64,000 nt of DNA from RBG-16-66-20 sp964564865 (GTDB lineage: Bacteria > Pseudomonadota > Gammaproteobacteria > Burkholderiales > SG8-39), in the NCBI GenBank assembly GCA_964564865.1, contig CAZMDA010000012.1:1-64000 (forward strand), given 5' to 3'. Shown in pieces: positions 16,198-24,517 of this stretch (the stretch's first letter is position 1; each line of letters opens with the position of its first letter). Under the pieces are notes generated by a model. It saw only the letters and a program-made list of their open reading frames with translations, was not told the origin of the DNA and ran no database searches. Both the position numbers and the translations under genes were made by a program.

Positions 16198-17016
16198 TCA
16201 ATTGTTGTTTTCGAGTGCCATTTCGGCGGAATTGACCAAAGCAACCAGGCGCGGGCCAAGGTCCGATTCGAGCTGACCCCGATGCAGTGCGTGCACCGGC
16301 ACCGCGCAGTTGAACACCAGGACATCGGAGTCGGCCCGACGGCGCATCGGCACGGCCACGGTATGAACGTGCGGGTTGAAGTCTCCGTGGTGCAAGCAGA
16401 ACCCGCGCATCCGGAAATCCTCGAGGCTCGATTGCACCTTCCCCGAATGTCGTGTCCACAGTTCCGGTGTCTTGACCCGGATCTGATTGAGCACCGCTTC
16501 CCGGGCGGGCGCCTCCAGCCCGGCGAGGTATGCGCGCCCCATGGCCGACATGATGATCGGGAACGTCTGCCCGATGTCTGGCTTTGAATCGAGCACCTCC
16601 CGGGAACGGGCGGTCTCGATGTAGACCATATTGAGCCGTTCGCGCATCCCGAGCGACACCCAGCCGCGCGCGTGTTCGGCCAGTGCCTTCATCTCCAGAC
16701 GCGCCAGTTGCCGAACCTTGATGTTTGCGAGCAGCGGGTACCCGATCGCCAGCACAGCGCTGCCCAACTCATACTTGCCGATATGCGATAGGTGGCGCAG
16801 ATAGCCAAGCGAGGTCAGTGTGTAGGTGAGTCGCGACACGGTCGGCTTGGGCAGCCCCGTGCGCTGCGCGATGTCCTTATTGCCGAGCACCGGCCGGGCC
16901 GCAGTGAAGCAGCGCAATACGTCTAGCCCGCGAGCAAGCGTTGAGGCGAACTGACGGTCTACATCCATCTGCGCTTTGCCGGAGCCGACAACTCCGGGCA
17001 GTTCCGCGTCCCCCAT
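16198..17016 (-). CDS. IclR family transcriptional regulator
   Basis: About 272 residues from the ATG at 17016, chosen over an upstream in-frame ATG at 17112 because a GGAGGG ribosome site precedes it and family length fits. The N-terminal winged helix (LARGLDVLRCFTAARPVLGN, then LPKPTVSRLTYTLTSLGYL) is followed by an effector domain with AMGRAYLAGL, as in PcaR/IclR proteins that sense small organic acids. It sits at the end of operon B, facing it, and is the most likely local regulator of the 2034-16191 island. No operator could be assigned. Confidence 0.88.
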   Translation of the reverse strand: MGDAELPGVVGSGKAQMDVDRQFASTLARGLDVLRCFTAARPVLGNKDIAQRTGLPKPTVSRLTYTLTSLGYLRHLSHIGKYELGSAVLAIGYPLLANIKVRQLARLEMKALAEHARGWVSLGMRERLNMVYIETARSREVLDSKPDIGQTFPIIMSAMGRAYLAGLEAPAREAVLNQIRVKTPELWTRHSGKVQSSLEDFRMRGFCLHHGDFNPHVHTVAVPMRRRADSDVLVFNCAVPVHALHRGQLESDLGPRLVALVNSAEMALENNN

Positions 17017-17122
17017 GTCCGGTGACCCTCCCGTGGATTCGCGATAGGACTGTACTCCGCATGTCAAAATCGATGTTCCAACATGCGAAATTGCTCCCTC
17101 GCCCGGGTCCAAGTCCCCGAGA

Positions 17123-20100
17123 TCACATGCTGCGCCGGTACTGCCCGCCCACCTCGAACAGCGCGTGCGTGATCTGCCCCAGCGAGCACACCCGCACCGC
17201 GTCCATCAGGACCGTGAACACGTTCTGGTTGTCGATCACCGCCTGCTGCAGGCGCTTGAGCATCGGGCCGGCCTGTGCCGCGTTCTTCGCCTGGAACTCG
17301 CGCAGGCGCCGCAGCTGGGACTGCTTTTCCTCGTCGCTGGAGCGGATCAGCTCCAGCTTCGCCGGCACCGGGTCGCCATGGGGATTGCGGAAGGTGTTCA
17401 CCCCGATGATCGGGTAGGCGCCCGAATGCTTGAGGTGTTCGTAGTGCATGGACTCTTCCTGGATCTTGCCGCGCTGGTAGCCGGTCTCCATCGCCCCCAG
17501 CACCCCGCCGCGCGCGCTGATGGCCTCGAACTCCCTGAGCACCGCCTCCTCCACCAGGTCGGTCAGCTCCTCGATGATGAACGAACCCTGGTTCGGGTTC
17601 TCGTTCTTCGCCAGCCCCCACTCGCGGTTGATGATGAGCTGGATCGCCATGGCGCGGCGCACCGATTCCTCGGTGGGCGTGGTGATCGCCTCGTCGTAGG
17701 CGTTGGTGTGCAGCGAGTTGGTGTTGTCGTAGGTCGAGATCAGCGCCTGCAGCGTGGTGCGGATGTCGTTGAAGGCGATCTCCTGCGCGTGCAGGCTGCG
17801 GCCGCTGGTCTGGGAATGGAATTTCAGCTTCTGGCTGCGCTCGTTGGCGCCGTAGCGGTTCTTCATCGCCACCGCCCAGATGCGCCGCGCCACGCGCCCG
17901 ATCACGCTGTACTCCGGGTCCATGCCGTAGCTGAAGAAGAACGACAGGTTGGGCGCGAACTCGTCGATGTGCATGCCGCGCGCGAGGTAGGCCTCGACGA
18001 AGGTGAAGCCGTTGGCCAGGGTGAAGGCGAGCTGGCTGATCGGGTTCGCGCCCGCCTCGGCGATGTGGTAGCCGGAGATGGACACCGAGTAGAAGTTCTT
18101 CACCTGGTGGCGGATGAACCAGTCCTGGATGTCGCCCATCACCTTCAGGGAGAACTCGGTGGAGAAGATGCAGGTGTTCTGTCCCTGGTCCTCCTTCAGG
18201 ATGTCGGCCTGAACCGTGCCGCGCACGGTGGCGAAGGTCCACTCGCGGATCTTCTCCAGCTCGTCGTCGCTCGGCCGGCGGCCGTTGTCGGCGGCGAACT
18301 TCTCCACCTGCTGGTCGAGGGCGGTGTTGAAGAACATCGCCAGGATGGTCGGCGCCGGGCCGTTGATGGTCATGGACACCGAGTTGTTCGGCGCGCACAG
18401 GTCGAACCCGGCGTACAGCACCTTCATGTCCTCGAGGGTCGCGATCGAGACCCCGGAATTGCCCACCTTGCCGTAGATGTCCGGCCGCTCGTCCGGATCG
18501 AAGCCGTACAGCGTCACCGAGTCGAACGCGGTAGACAGGCGCTTGGCCGGCATGTCCTTCGACAGCAGGTGGAAGCGCCGGTTGGTGCGGAACGGGTCGC
18601 CCTCGCCGGCGAACATCCGCGTCGGGTCCTCGTTCTCGCGCTTGAAGGCGAACACGCCGGCGGTGTAGGGGAAGGCGCCGGGGATGTTCTCGCGCAGCTG
18701 CCAGCGCAGGATCTCGCCCGCATCCTCGAACTTCGGCAGCACCACCTTGCGCACCCGGGTTCCCGACAGCGAGGTGGTGGTGAGCGCGGTGCGGACCTCG
18801 CGGTCGCGGATCCTCACCACGAACTCGTCGCCGGCATAGGCCTTGACGGTGTCCGGCCACTGCTCCAGCAGCCTGCGCGAGTGCGCGTCGAGCCTCGCCT
18901 CGTGCTCGGCGATCAGGCGATCGAGTTCCTTCGTGCCCGCCAGCCGCTTCGCGGTCTTCAGCCCCTGCAGGTCGCGCGCGAGGCGCGACTGCGCGAGCGC
19001 GTGCTCATGGTAGGCGCGCACGCCCTCGGCGATCTCCGCCAGGTAGCGGGCGCGCTTCGGCGGCACCACCGCGTTCACGTTGGAGGACACCGGGGAAGCC
19101 GGCCTGGGCAGGGCGCCCGCCTCCAGGCGCAGCCCCTTCTTCGCCAGCGCCGCGGCGACGCCATGGTAGAGCGCGGTGACGCCGTCGTCGTTGAAGCGCG
19201 AGGCAATGGTCCCGTACACCGGCATCGCATCGGGCGCGGCGGCGAAGCTCTGGCGGTTGCGCTGCACCTGCTTGCGCACGTCGCGCAGCGCGTCCTCGGC
19301 GCCCTTGCGGTCGAACTTGTTGATCGCCACCAGGTCGGCGAAGTCGAGCATGTCGATCTTCTCCAGCTGGCTCGCGGCGCCGAACTCCGGCGTCATGACG
19401 TAGAGCGAGGCGTCCACCAGCGGCACGATCGCGGCGTCGCCCTGGCCGATGCCCGAGGTCTCCACGATCACCAGGTGGAAGCCGGCGGCGCGGCACGCGG
19501 CGATGACGTCGGGCAGGCAGGCGGCGACCTCCGCGCCGGACTGGCGCGTGGCGAGGGACCGCATGAAGACCTTCGGGCCGTGGATCGCGTTCATGCGGAT
19601 GCGGTCCCCGAGCAGCGCGCCGCCGGTCTTGCGGCGGGTCGGGTCCACCGACACCACGGCGATGTCCAGGCGGTCGCCCTGGTCGATGCGGAAGCGCCGC
19701 ACCAGCTCATCCGTCAGCGAGCTCTTGCCCGCGCCGCCGGTGCCGGTGACGCCCAGCGCCGGCGCCTTCTTCGTCGCCGCCGCGGCGCGGATCGCCTCGA
19801 CCGCGCCGGCGCCGGCCGTGCCCAGCTCGATGGCGGTGATGAGCTGCGCCAGGGCGCGGCGGTCGCCCGCGAGCAGCCCCGTGGCGTCCTTGGGCGCGTG
19901 CGCCGACGGGTCGAAATCGCAGCGCGCCAGCATGTCGTTGATCATGCCCTGCAGGCCCATCTTCTGGCCGTCCTCGGGCGAGTAGATGCGCGCCACGCCG
20001 GCCGCGTGCAGCTCGGCGATCTCCTCGGCCACGATCACGCCGCCGCCGCCGCCGAACACCTGGATGTGGCCGCCGCCCCGGGCGCGCAGCTCCCCGACCA

Positions 20101-20362
20101 TGTACTTGAAGTACTCCAGGTGGCCGCCCTGGTAGGAGGACACCGCGATGCCCTGCACGTCCTCCTCCAGCGCGGCGGTGACCACGTCGGCCACCGAGCG
20201 GTTGTGGCCGAGGTGGATCACCTCGGCGCCGGAGGCCTGCAGGATGCGGCGCATGATGTTGATCGAGGCATCGTGGCCGTCGAACAGGCTCGCCGCGGTG
20301 ACGAAGCGGATCTTGTGCTTCGCCTTGTAGGCCAGGCTCTTCGATTCGGACAGATCGGTCAT
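17123..20362 (-). CDS. icmF: Fused isobutyryl-CoA mutase IcmF
   Basis: A 1079-residue coenzyme B12 enzyme that interconverts isobutyryl-CoA and n-butyryl-CoA. The N-terminal cobalamin domain (residues ~15-145) has FDGHDASINIMRRI, with the His that ligates cobalt. A G-protein chaperone domain follows (~165-430) with the P-loop GVTGTGGAGKSS and a NKFD base motif. The C-terminal mutase barrel (~530-1079) includes GEGDPFRTNRRFHLL and FHSQTSGRSLHAQE. This domain order is diagnostic of IcmF rather than methylmalonyl-CoA mutase. On the mRNA the ribosome site GAGG lies in the loop of a small CCCCT/AGGGG hairpin (20369-20382). A double palindrome overlaps its promoter. Likely role: branched-chain or acyl-CoA metabolism. 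Confidence 0.95.
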   Translation of the reverse strand: MTDLSESKSLAYKAKHKIRFVTAASLFDGHDASINIMRRILQASGAEVIHLGHNRSVADVVTAALEEDVQGIAVSSYQGGHLEYFKYMVGELRARGGGHIQVFGGGGGVIVAEEIAELHAAGVARIYSPEDGQKMGLQGMINDMLARCDFDPSAHAPKDATGLLAGDRRALAQLITAIELGTAGAGAVEAIRAAAATKKAPALGVTGTGGAGKSSLTDELVRRFRIDQGDRLDIAVVSVDPTRRKTGGALLGDRIRMNAIHGPKVFMRSLATRQSGAEVAACLPDVIAACRAAGFHLVIVETSGIGQGDAAIVPLVDASLYVMTPEFGAASQLEKIDMLDFADLVAINKFDRKGAEDALRDVRKQVQRNRQSFAAAPDAMPVYGTIASRFNDDGVTALYHGVAAALAKKGLRLEAGALPRPASPVSSNVNAVVPPKRARYLAEIAEGVRAYHEHALAQSRLARDLQGLKTAKRLAGTKELDRLIAEHEARLDAHSRRLLEQWPDTVKAYAGDEFVVRIRDREVRTALTTTSLSGTRVRKVVLPKFEDAGEILRWQLRENIPGAFPYTAGVFAFKRENEDPTRMFAGEGDPFRTNRRFHLLSKDMPAKRLSTAFDSVTLYGFDPDERPDIYGKVGNSGVSIATLEDMKVLYAGFDLCAPNNSVSMTINGPAPTILAMFFNTALDQQVEKFAADNGRRPSDDELEKIREWTFATVRGTVQADILKEDQGQNTCIFSTEFSLKVMGDIQDWFIRHQVKNFYSVSISGYHIAEAGANPISQLAFTLANGFTFVEAYLARGMHIDEFAPNLSFFFSYGMDPEYSVIGRVARRIWAVAMKNRYGANERSQKLKFHSQTSGRSLHAQEIAFNDIRTTLQALISTYDNTNSLHTNAYDEAITTPTEESVRRAMAIQLIINREWGLAKNENPNQGSFIIEELTDLVEEAVLREFEAISARGGVLGAMETGYQRGKIQEESMHYEHLKHSGAYPIIGVNTFRNPHGDPVPAKLELIRSSDEEKQSQLRRLREFQAKNAAQAGPMLKRLQQAVIDNQNVFTVLMDAVRVCSLGQITHALFEVGGQYRRSM

Positions 20363-20395
20363 CAGCAGCCCCTCCTCAGGGGTCGGTCACCCTAC

Positions 20396-20417
20396 TTTAC
20401 GTTGACGTAAACGTCAA
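20396..20417. promoter_or_regulatory. Overlapping double palindrome upstream of icmF
   Basis: Two dyads overlap: TTTACGTTGACGTAAA at 20396-20411 and TTGACGTAAACGTCAA at 20402-20417, offset by 6 bp. Each is symmetric except for the central two bases. On the minus strand a TTGACG -35 lies inside the site with TAGGGT 17 bp on, so a bound regulator would overlap the icmF promoter. The pattern recalls LiuR-type (MerR family) sites near branched-chain acyl-CoA genes; that resemblance is from memory and unverified. Confidence 0.65.
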
Positions 20418-20445
20418 CTTGGCCCGGCCGCCGGCGCGACCCGGC

Positions 20446-21384
20446 TCAGCGCGCGAGGAACCCGCGCACCGCCGCAATCTGATCGTAGCTCATCAGCGCC
20501 GGGGCGTGGCCCACGCCCGGCAGTTCCAGCGCCTCCACCCCGGGCCGCATGGCGAGCATCTGCGCCACGGTGTCCTGCGACAGCACGTCGGACTCCGCGC
20601 CGCGCAGCACCAGGGTCGGGCAGCGGGTCTCGCGCCAGGTGGCCCACAGGTCGATGCCGGCGAGGAAGTTCGGCCCCAGCGGAAACTCCAGGTCCGGGGC
20701 GCCGACCGGCGCGCCGCCGATGCCCGGGTCGTAGCGCAGGCGGAACTCACCCTCCGGCGTCGGCTCGACGCTGTGCTCGGCGAGGTGGCGCCATTGCTCG
20801 TCGGTGAGCGGCCCGAACTGGGCGCAGGCGTCGCGCAGGTGCAGTTCCGCCTGGCCGAGGCTGCGAAACGTGGCGCGCGTGCCCACGTAGCCCTTCAGGC
20901 GCACCAGCGCGGACCACGGGATGAAGGGCCCGACATCGTTCAGCACCAGGCGGCGGATCGGCGAGCCCGGTTTGGCGGCGAGCAGCATGCCGATCAGCCC
21001 GCCCATGGAGGTGCCGACCCAGTCGATGCGCGTCGGCACCGGCGCGGGCTCGCGCGGGCCACGGAAGGCACCGAAGTAGCGAGGCGCGGCGGGGGTGGTG
21101 ACGCGCGCGATGAGCGCAGCAGCGTCCGCCATGTAGGTCGAGAAGCGGTAGTCGCCCTTGTCCGCCAGCCATTCGCTGTCGCCGCGCCCGGCGACGTCCA
21201 TGCAGATCACGCGGCAGCGCCCGGACAGGTCGCGCGCCAGGGCGTCGAAGTCCCGGGCGTTGCGCGCCAGGCCGTGCACGCAGATCACGATGTGGTCGCT
21301 CGCCGGGTTGCCCCAGTCCAGGTAGGCGATGCGGTGAAAGCCGCTCGGGGCGAGGCTGAGGAAGGTCCCGCGCCGGAAGCTCAT
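20446..21384 (-). CDS. Alpha/beta hydrolase
   Basis: About 312 residues from the ATG at 21384; an upstream frame remains open to 21549, so the start is uncertain. The alpha/beta-hydrolase pattern is clear: oxyanion-loop HGLARNARDFDAL, nucleophile elbow GTSMGGLIGML with the catalytic Ser, and a late catalytic His in GVGHAPAL. Asp is probably in RGAESDVLSQD. No signal peptide is seen from this start. It may act as an esterase, lactonase or thioesterase. It lies upstream of icmF on the same strand but the operator between them suggests separate control. Confidence 0.85.
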   Translation of the reverse strand: MSFRRGTFLSLAPSGFHRIAYLDWGNPASDHIVICVHGLARNARDFDALARDLSGRCRVICMDVAGRGDSEWLADKGDYRFSTYMADAAALIARVTTPAAPRYFGAFRGPREPAPVPTRIDWVGTSMGGLIGMLLAAKPGSPIRRLVLNDVGPFIPWSALVRLKGYVGTRATFRSLGQAELHLRDACAQFGPLTDEQWRHLAEHSVEPTPEGEFRLRYDPGIGGAPVGAPDLEFPLGPNFLAGIDLWATWRETRCPTLVLRGAESDVLSQDTVAQMLAMRPGVEALELPGVGHAPALMSYDQIAAVRGFLAR

Positions 21385-21512
21385 GCCCTCAGTGTGCAGC
21401 AAGCGACGTGCCCGGAGTTCGCGCTTGCTGCGCACCATTTCGGAAGATTCCGCATCCCACTCGGACCGGCCAGCAGCCCGACAACCCATATAGATCATGC
21501 AGTTACGTTTAC

Positions 21513-21528
21513 TGGCACGTTTGATGCA
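21513..21528 (+). promoter_or_regulatory. Sigma-54 promoter for nasT
   Basis: TGGCACGTTTGATGCA matches the -24/-12 consensus TGGCACG-N4-TTGC, with exactly 10 bp between the GG and GC. It lies 35 bp before the nasT ATG, so transcription should start at about 21540. A GCACCA half-site resembling part of an NtrC site occurs at about 21431-21436. Nitrogen control of nasT by NtrC and sigma-54 is inferred. Confidence 0.7.
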
Positions 21529-21563
21529 TTGCAACAACCGCCACTCCAAGCGGGAAGGACCGC

Positions 21564-22142
21564 ATGCGGGTACTGCTGGTCGAGGAACTGCCCGATCGCG
21601 CCGACGAGGTGCGCGAGGGCCTGGTGCGCGCCGGCCACGAGGTGGTGGGCGCCATCGACTCGCCGCTGGAGCTGCTCCAGGCCATCGAGCGCACGCGCCC
21701 GGAGGTGATCGTGATCGACACCGACTCGCCGACGCGCGACGCCATCGAGCACCTGTGCGTGGTGTCCCAGCACAGCCCGCGGCCGATCGTCATGTTCTCC
21801 CACGACGACCGCAGCGACGCCATCCGCGAGGCGGTGCGCGCCGGCGTGTCCGCCTACGTCGTCGACGGCCTCGACCCGGCGCGCGTGCGCCCGATCATCG
21901 AGGTGGCGGTGGCGCGCTTCGAGTCGTTCCAGAAGGTGCGCGAGGAACTGGCCGACGCCAACGAGAAGCTGGAGGAGCGCAAGTTCGTCGAGCGGGCCAA
22001 GGGCCTGCTGATGCGCTCGCGATCGCTCTCCGAGGACGAGGCCTACCACGCGCTGCGCAAGCTGGCGATGGCGAAGAAGCAGCGCATCGGGGAAGTCGCG
22101 CAGCAGCTGATCGAGGCCGCGGACCTGCTCGGCAAGGCGTGA
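21564..22142 (+). CDS. nasT: ANTAR-domain antiterminator, NasT-like
   Basis: A 192-residue protein with an N-terminal receiver-like domain (MRVLLVEELPDRADEVREGL) and a C-terminal ANTAR RNA-binding domain at about 130-185 (RKFVERAKGLLMRSRSLSED, with the conserved AYHALRKLAM). In known systems NasT binds leader RNA hairpins and prevents termination ahead of nitrate assimilation genes, and is held inactive by NasS until nitrate or nitrite appears. The nrt operon follows directly with a hairpin and terminator in its leader. No nasS gene lies beside it here. The gene has its own sigma-54 promoter. Confidence 0.9.
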   Translation: MRVLLVEELPDRADEVREGLVRAGHEVVGAIDSPLELLQAIERTRPEVIVIDTDSPTRDAIEHLCVVSQHSPRPIVMFSHDDRSDAIREAVRAGVSAYVVDGLDPARVRPIIEVAVARFESFQKVREELADANEKLEERKFVERAKGLLMRSRSLSEDEAYHALRKLAMAKKQRIGEVAQQLIEAADLLGKA

Positions 22143-22212
22143 TCGCGGTGCGCCACGCTCCGGCGTGGTGCATGAAACGCCGCCGCCGCGGCGGGTTCAT
22201 CGAGGAATCCGC

Positions 22213-22228
22213 TGGCACGCGGATTGCA
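22213..22228 (+). promoter_or_regulatory. Sigma-54 promoter for the nitrate operon
   Basis: TGGCACGCGGATTGCA is an almost perfect sigma-54 -24/-12 element: TGGCACG, four bases, TTGC, with 10 bp between GG and GC. Transcription should start near 22239, just before the attenuator hairpin, giving a leader of about 110 nt before nrtA. Presence of this element at both nasT and nrtA supports NtrC-type nitrogen control. Confidence 0.8.
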
Positions 22229-22243
22229 TGAGCAAGGGCATGG

Positions 22244-22267
22244 GCTGCGCGCAACGGCGCGCGCAGC
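22244..22267 (+). ncRNA. Hexaloop hairpin, candidate ANTAR (NasT) target
   Basis: A perfect 9-bp stem, GCTGCGCGC with GCGCGCAGC, encloses the hexaloop AACGGC. ANTAR target hairpins are known to have six-base loops with A at position 1 and G at position 4; AACGGC fits both. It starts only about 5 nt after the predicted transcription start and ends 7 nt before the terminator. The second hairpin of the usual two-hairpin motif is not evident. Confidence 0.6.
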
Positions 22268-22274
22268 GTTGAAC

Positions 22275-22328
22275 AAGGGCGTTCGAAACGGTGACCGCGA
22301 GGTTTCCGATCGAGCGCCCTTTTTGTTT
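22275..22328 (+). terminator. Intrinsic terminator (attenuator) before nrtA
   Basis: AAGGGCGTTCGA (22275-22286) pairs with TCGAGCGCCCTT (22310-22321), 12 bp with one G-U, followed by TTTTGTTT. GAAAC and GTTTC offer extra pairing inside. It lies between the sigma-54 promoter and the nrtA start with no gene in between, so it can only act as an attenuator of the nitrate operon, with NasT as the likely antiterminator. Confidence 0.8.
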
Positions 22329-22351
22329 GTGCACGAACCCAGGAGAACGCG

Positions 22352-23599
22352 ATGAATGACGGCACGGCTGGAAAACGGCGGCGGTTTCTCAAGCAGGCCA
22401 CGGCGGCGGGACTCATGAGCCTGGTGCCCTCGGCGGTGCGCACCGGCGCCTGGGCGCAGGGCTCGGATGCGCCGGAGAAAAAGGAGGTGAAGATCGGCTT
22501 CATCCCGCTCACCGACTGCTCCTCGGTGGTGATCGCCTCGGTGATGAAGTTCGACGAGAAGTACGGCATCAAGATCACGCCGTCCAAGGAAGCCTCCTGG
22601 GCCGCGGTACGCGACAAGCTGGTCAACGGCGAGCTGGACGCCTCGCACGTGCTCTACGGCCTGGTCTACGGCCTGCAGATGGGCGTGGGCGGGCCGAAGA
22701 AGGACATGAGCGTCCTCATGAACCTGAACCACAACGGCCAGGCGGTGACCCTGTCGCGCAAGCTCTACGACAAGGGCGTCCGGGACGGCGCCAGCCTGAA
22801 GGCGCTGATCGACAAGGAGAAGGGCGAGTACACCTTTGCCCACACCTTCCCGACCGGCACCCACGCCATGTGGATCTACTACTGGCTGGCGGCGCACGGC
22901 ATCAACCCGTTCGCGGACGTCAAGACCATCACCGTGCCGCCGCCGCAGATGGTGGCGAACATGCGCGTCGGCAACATGGACGGCTATTGCGTCGGCGAGC
23001 CGTGGAACAACCGCGCCATCGTGGACAAGATCGGCTTCACCGCCAACACCACGCAGGACATCTGGAAGGACCACCCGGAGAAGGTGCTGGGTTGCTCCGC
23101 CGAGTTCGTGCAGAAGTACCCCAGGACCGCGCGCGCCATGACCGCCGCCATCATCGACGCCGGCAAGTGGATCGACGCCAGCCTGGGCAACCGGCAGAAG
23201 ACCGCGGACATCGTCGCCGACCGGGCCTACGTCAATACCGACAAGGACGTCATCGTGGCGCGCATGCTCGGGCGCTACGACAACGGCATCGGCAAGGTCT
23301 GGGACGACAAGGACTACATGAAGTTCTACAACGACGGCCACGTCACCTACCCGTACCTGTCCGACGGCATGTGGTTCCTGACGCAGCACCGGCGCTGGGG
23401 CCTGCTGAAGACCGACCCGGACTACCTCGCGATCGCGAAGCAGGTGAACCGGCTGGACGTCTACAAGGATGCCGCGGCCATGACCAAGACCCCGCTGCCG
23501 AAGGATCCGATGCGAACCTCCAAGTTCATCGACGGCGTGGTCTGGGACGGCAAGGACCCGAAGAAGTACGCCAGCTCCTTCAAAGTGAAGGTGGCCTGA
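22352..23599 (+). CDS. nrtA: Nitrate ABC transporter substrate-binding protein
   Basis: A 415-residue periplasmic receptor of the NrtA family. The N-terminus has a twin-arginine type signal (KRRRFLKQATAAGLMSL) ending near AWAQGS, so export of the folded protein is likely and distinguishes it from the cytoplasmic sensor NasS. Family sequence includes KIGFIPLTDCSSVVIAS and VGGPKKDMSVLMNLNHNGQA. A good ribosome site (AGGAGAACGCG) precedes the ATG. First gene of the nitrate operon; expression is probably limited by the leader terminator. It should bind nitrate and/or nitrite for uptake by NrtB and NrtD. Confidence 0.93.
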   Translation: MNDGTAGKRRRFLKQATAAGLMSLVPSAVRTGAWAQGSDAPEKKEVKIGFIPLTDCSSVVIASVMKFDEKYGIKITPSKEASWAAVRDKLVNGELDASHVLYGLVYGLQMGVGGPKKDMSVLMNLNHNGQAVTLSRKLYDKGVRDGASLKALIDKEKGEYTFAHTFPTGTHAMWIYYWLAAHGINPFADVKTITVPPPQMVANMRVGNMDGYCVGEPWNNRAIVDKIGFTANTTQDIWKDHPEKVLGCSAEFVQKYPRTARAMTAAIIDAGKWIDASLGNRQKTADIVADRAYVNTDKDVIVARMLGRYDNGIGKVWDDKDYMKFYNDGHVTYPYLSDGMWFLTQHRRWGLLKTDPDYLAIAKQVNRLDVYKDAAAMTKTPLPKDPMRTSKFIDGVVWDGKDPKKYASSFKVKVA

Positions 23600-23600
23600 G

Positions 23601-24506
23601 ATGAGCGCCGTCCCCGCATCGGCCGCGCTGGCGATGCCGGCGCGCGCCACCGGGCCGCATCCGGCCGCCGCGGTTCTGGGCGCCCGCGCCGACGCCGCGG
23701 CCGTGGCGAAGCCGGCCCAGACCGGCTACCGCCGCGCCCGCGCCCCGGAATGGGTGCTGACCACGCTGGCGATGCTGGCGGGACTCGCCGCCTTCGTCGG
23801 CGTCTGGGCGGCCATCGCCAAGTCCGGCGGCCGCATCCCGGCGCCCGGCGTGGTGTGGGACGCCGCGGTGGTGATCTTCTCCGATCCGTTCTACTCCAAG
23901 GGCCCCAACGACCAGGGCATCGGCTGGAACGTGCTGTCGTCGCTGAAGCGCGTCGGCATCGGCTTCGGCATGGCCGCCGCGGTCGGCATCCCCCTGGGCT
24001 TCATCATCGGGCGCTTCAAGTTCCTCTCCGACATGGCGGCGCCGATCATCGCGCTGCTCAAGCCGGTGTCGCCGCTCGCCTGGCTGCCGATCGGGCTGCT
24101 GCTCTTCAAGGCCGCGAACCCGGCGGCGATCTACGTCATCTTCGTCTGCAGCCTGTGGCCCATGATCGTCAACACCGCGGTCGGGGTGCGCCAGATCCCG
24201 CAGGACTACCTGAACGTGGCGCGGGTGCTGAACCTCTCCGAGTGGAAGGTGTTCACCACCATCCTGTTCCCGGCGGTGCTGCCCTACATGATCACCGGCG
24301 TGCGCCTGTCCATCGGCGTGGCCTGGCTGGTGATCGTCGCCGCGGAGATGCTCACCGGCGGCGTCGGCATCGGCTTCTGGGTCTGGGATGAGTGGAACAA
24401 CCTGAAGGTGGAGCACATCATCATCGCCATCTTCACCATCGGCGTGGTCGGCCTGCTGCTCGAGCAGGCGCTGGTGCTGCTCGCCCGCCGCTTCAGCTAC
24501 AACTGA
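23601..24506 (+). CDS. nrtB: Nitrate ABC transporter permease
   Basis: A 301-residue inner-membrane permease with about six hydrophobic segments. The first 45 residues are an Ala-rich extension that is not typical. The cytoplasmic coupling loop is visible as YLNVARVLNLSEWKVFTTIL. The C-terminus VVGLLLEQALVLLARRFSYN is characteristic of nitrate/sulfonate-type permeases. The ATG lies 1 bp after the nrtA stop. It forms the channel of the nitrate uptake system together with NrtD. Confidence 0.93.
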   Translation: MSAVPASAALAMPARATGPHPAAAVLGARADAAAVAKPAQTGYRRARAPEWVLTTLAMLAGLAAFVGVWAAIAKSGGRIPAPGVVWDAAVVIFSDPFYSKGPNDQGIGWNVLSSLKRVGIGFGMAAAVGIPLGFIIGRFKFLSDMAAPIIALLKPVSPLAWLPIGLLLFKAANPAAIYVIFVCSLWPMIVNTAVGVRQIPQDYLNVARVLNLSEWKVFTTILFPAVLPYMITGVRLSIGVAWLVIVAAEMLTGGVGIGFWVWDEWNNLKVEHIIIAIFTIGVVGLLLEQALVLLARRFSYN

Positions 24507-24517
24507 GGAGCCCGGAC

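Noticed and set aside
17165..20410. Very long open frame on the plus strand over icmF
   Set aside because: It is antisense to icmF, whose domains are unmistakable. High GC content keeps opposite frames open; the translated product is Arg/His/Gly-rich without known domains.
21503..21512. TTACGTTTAC resembling half of the icmF dyads
   Set aside because: Only one half-site; overlaps the approach to the sigma-54 promoter and no partner half follows.
22206..22225. Hairpin AATCCGC-TGGCAC-GCGGATT as first ANTAR hairpin
   Set aside because: The bases are part of the sigma-54 -24/-12 element and lie upstream of the likely transcription start; the loop also lacks A1 and G4.
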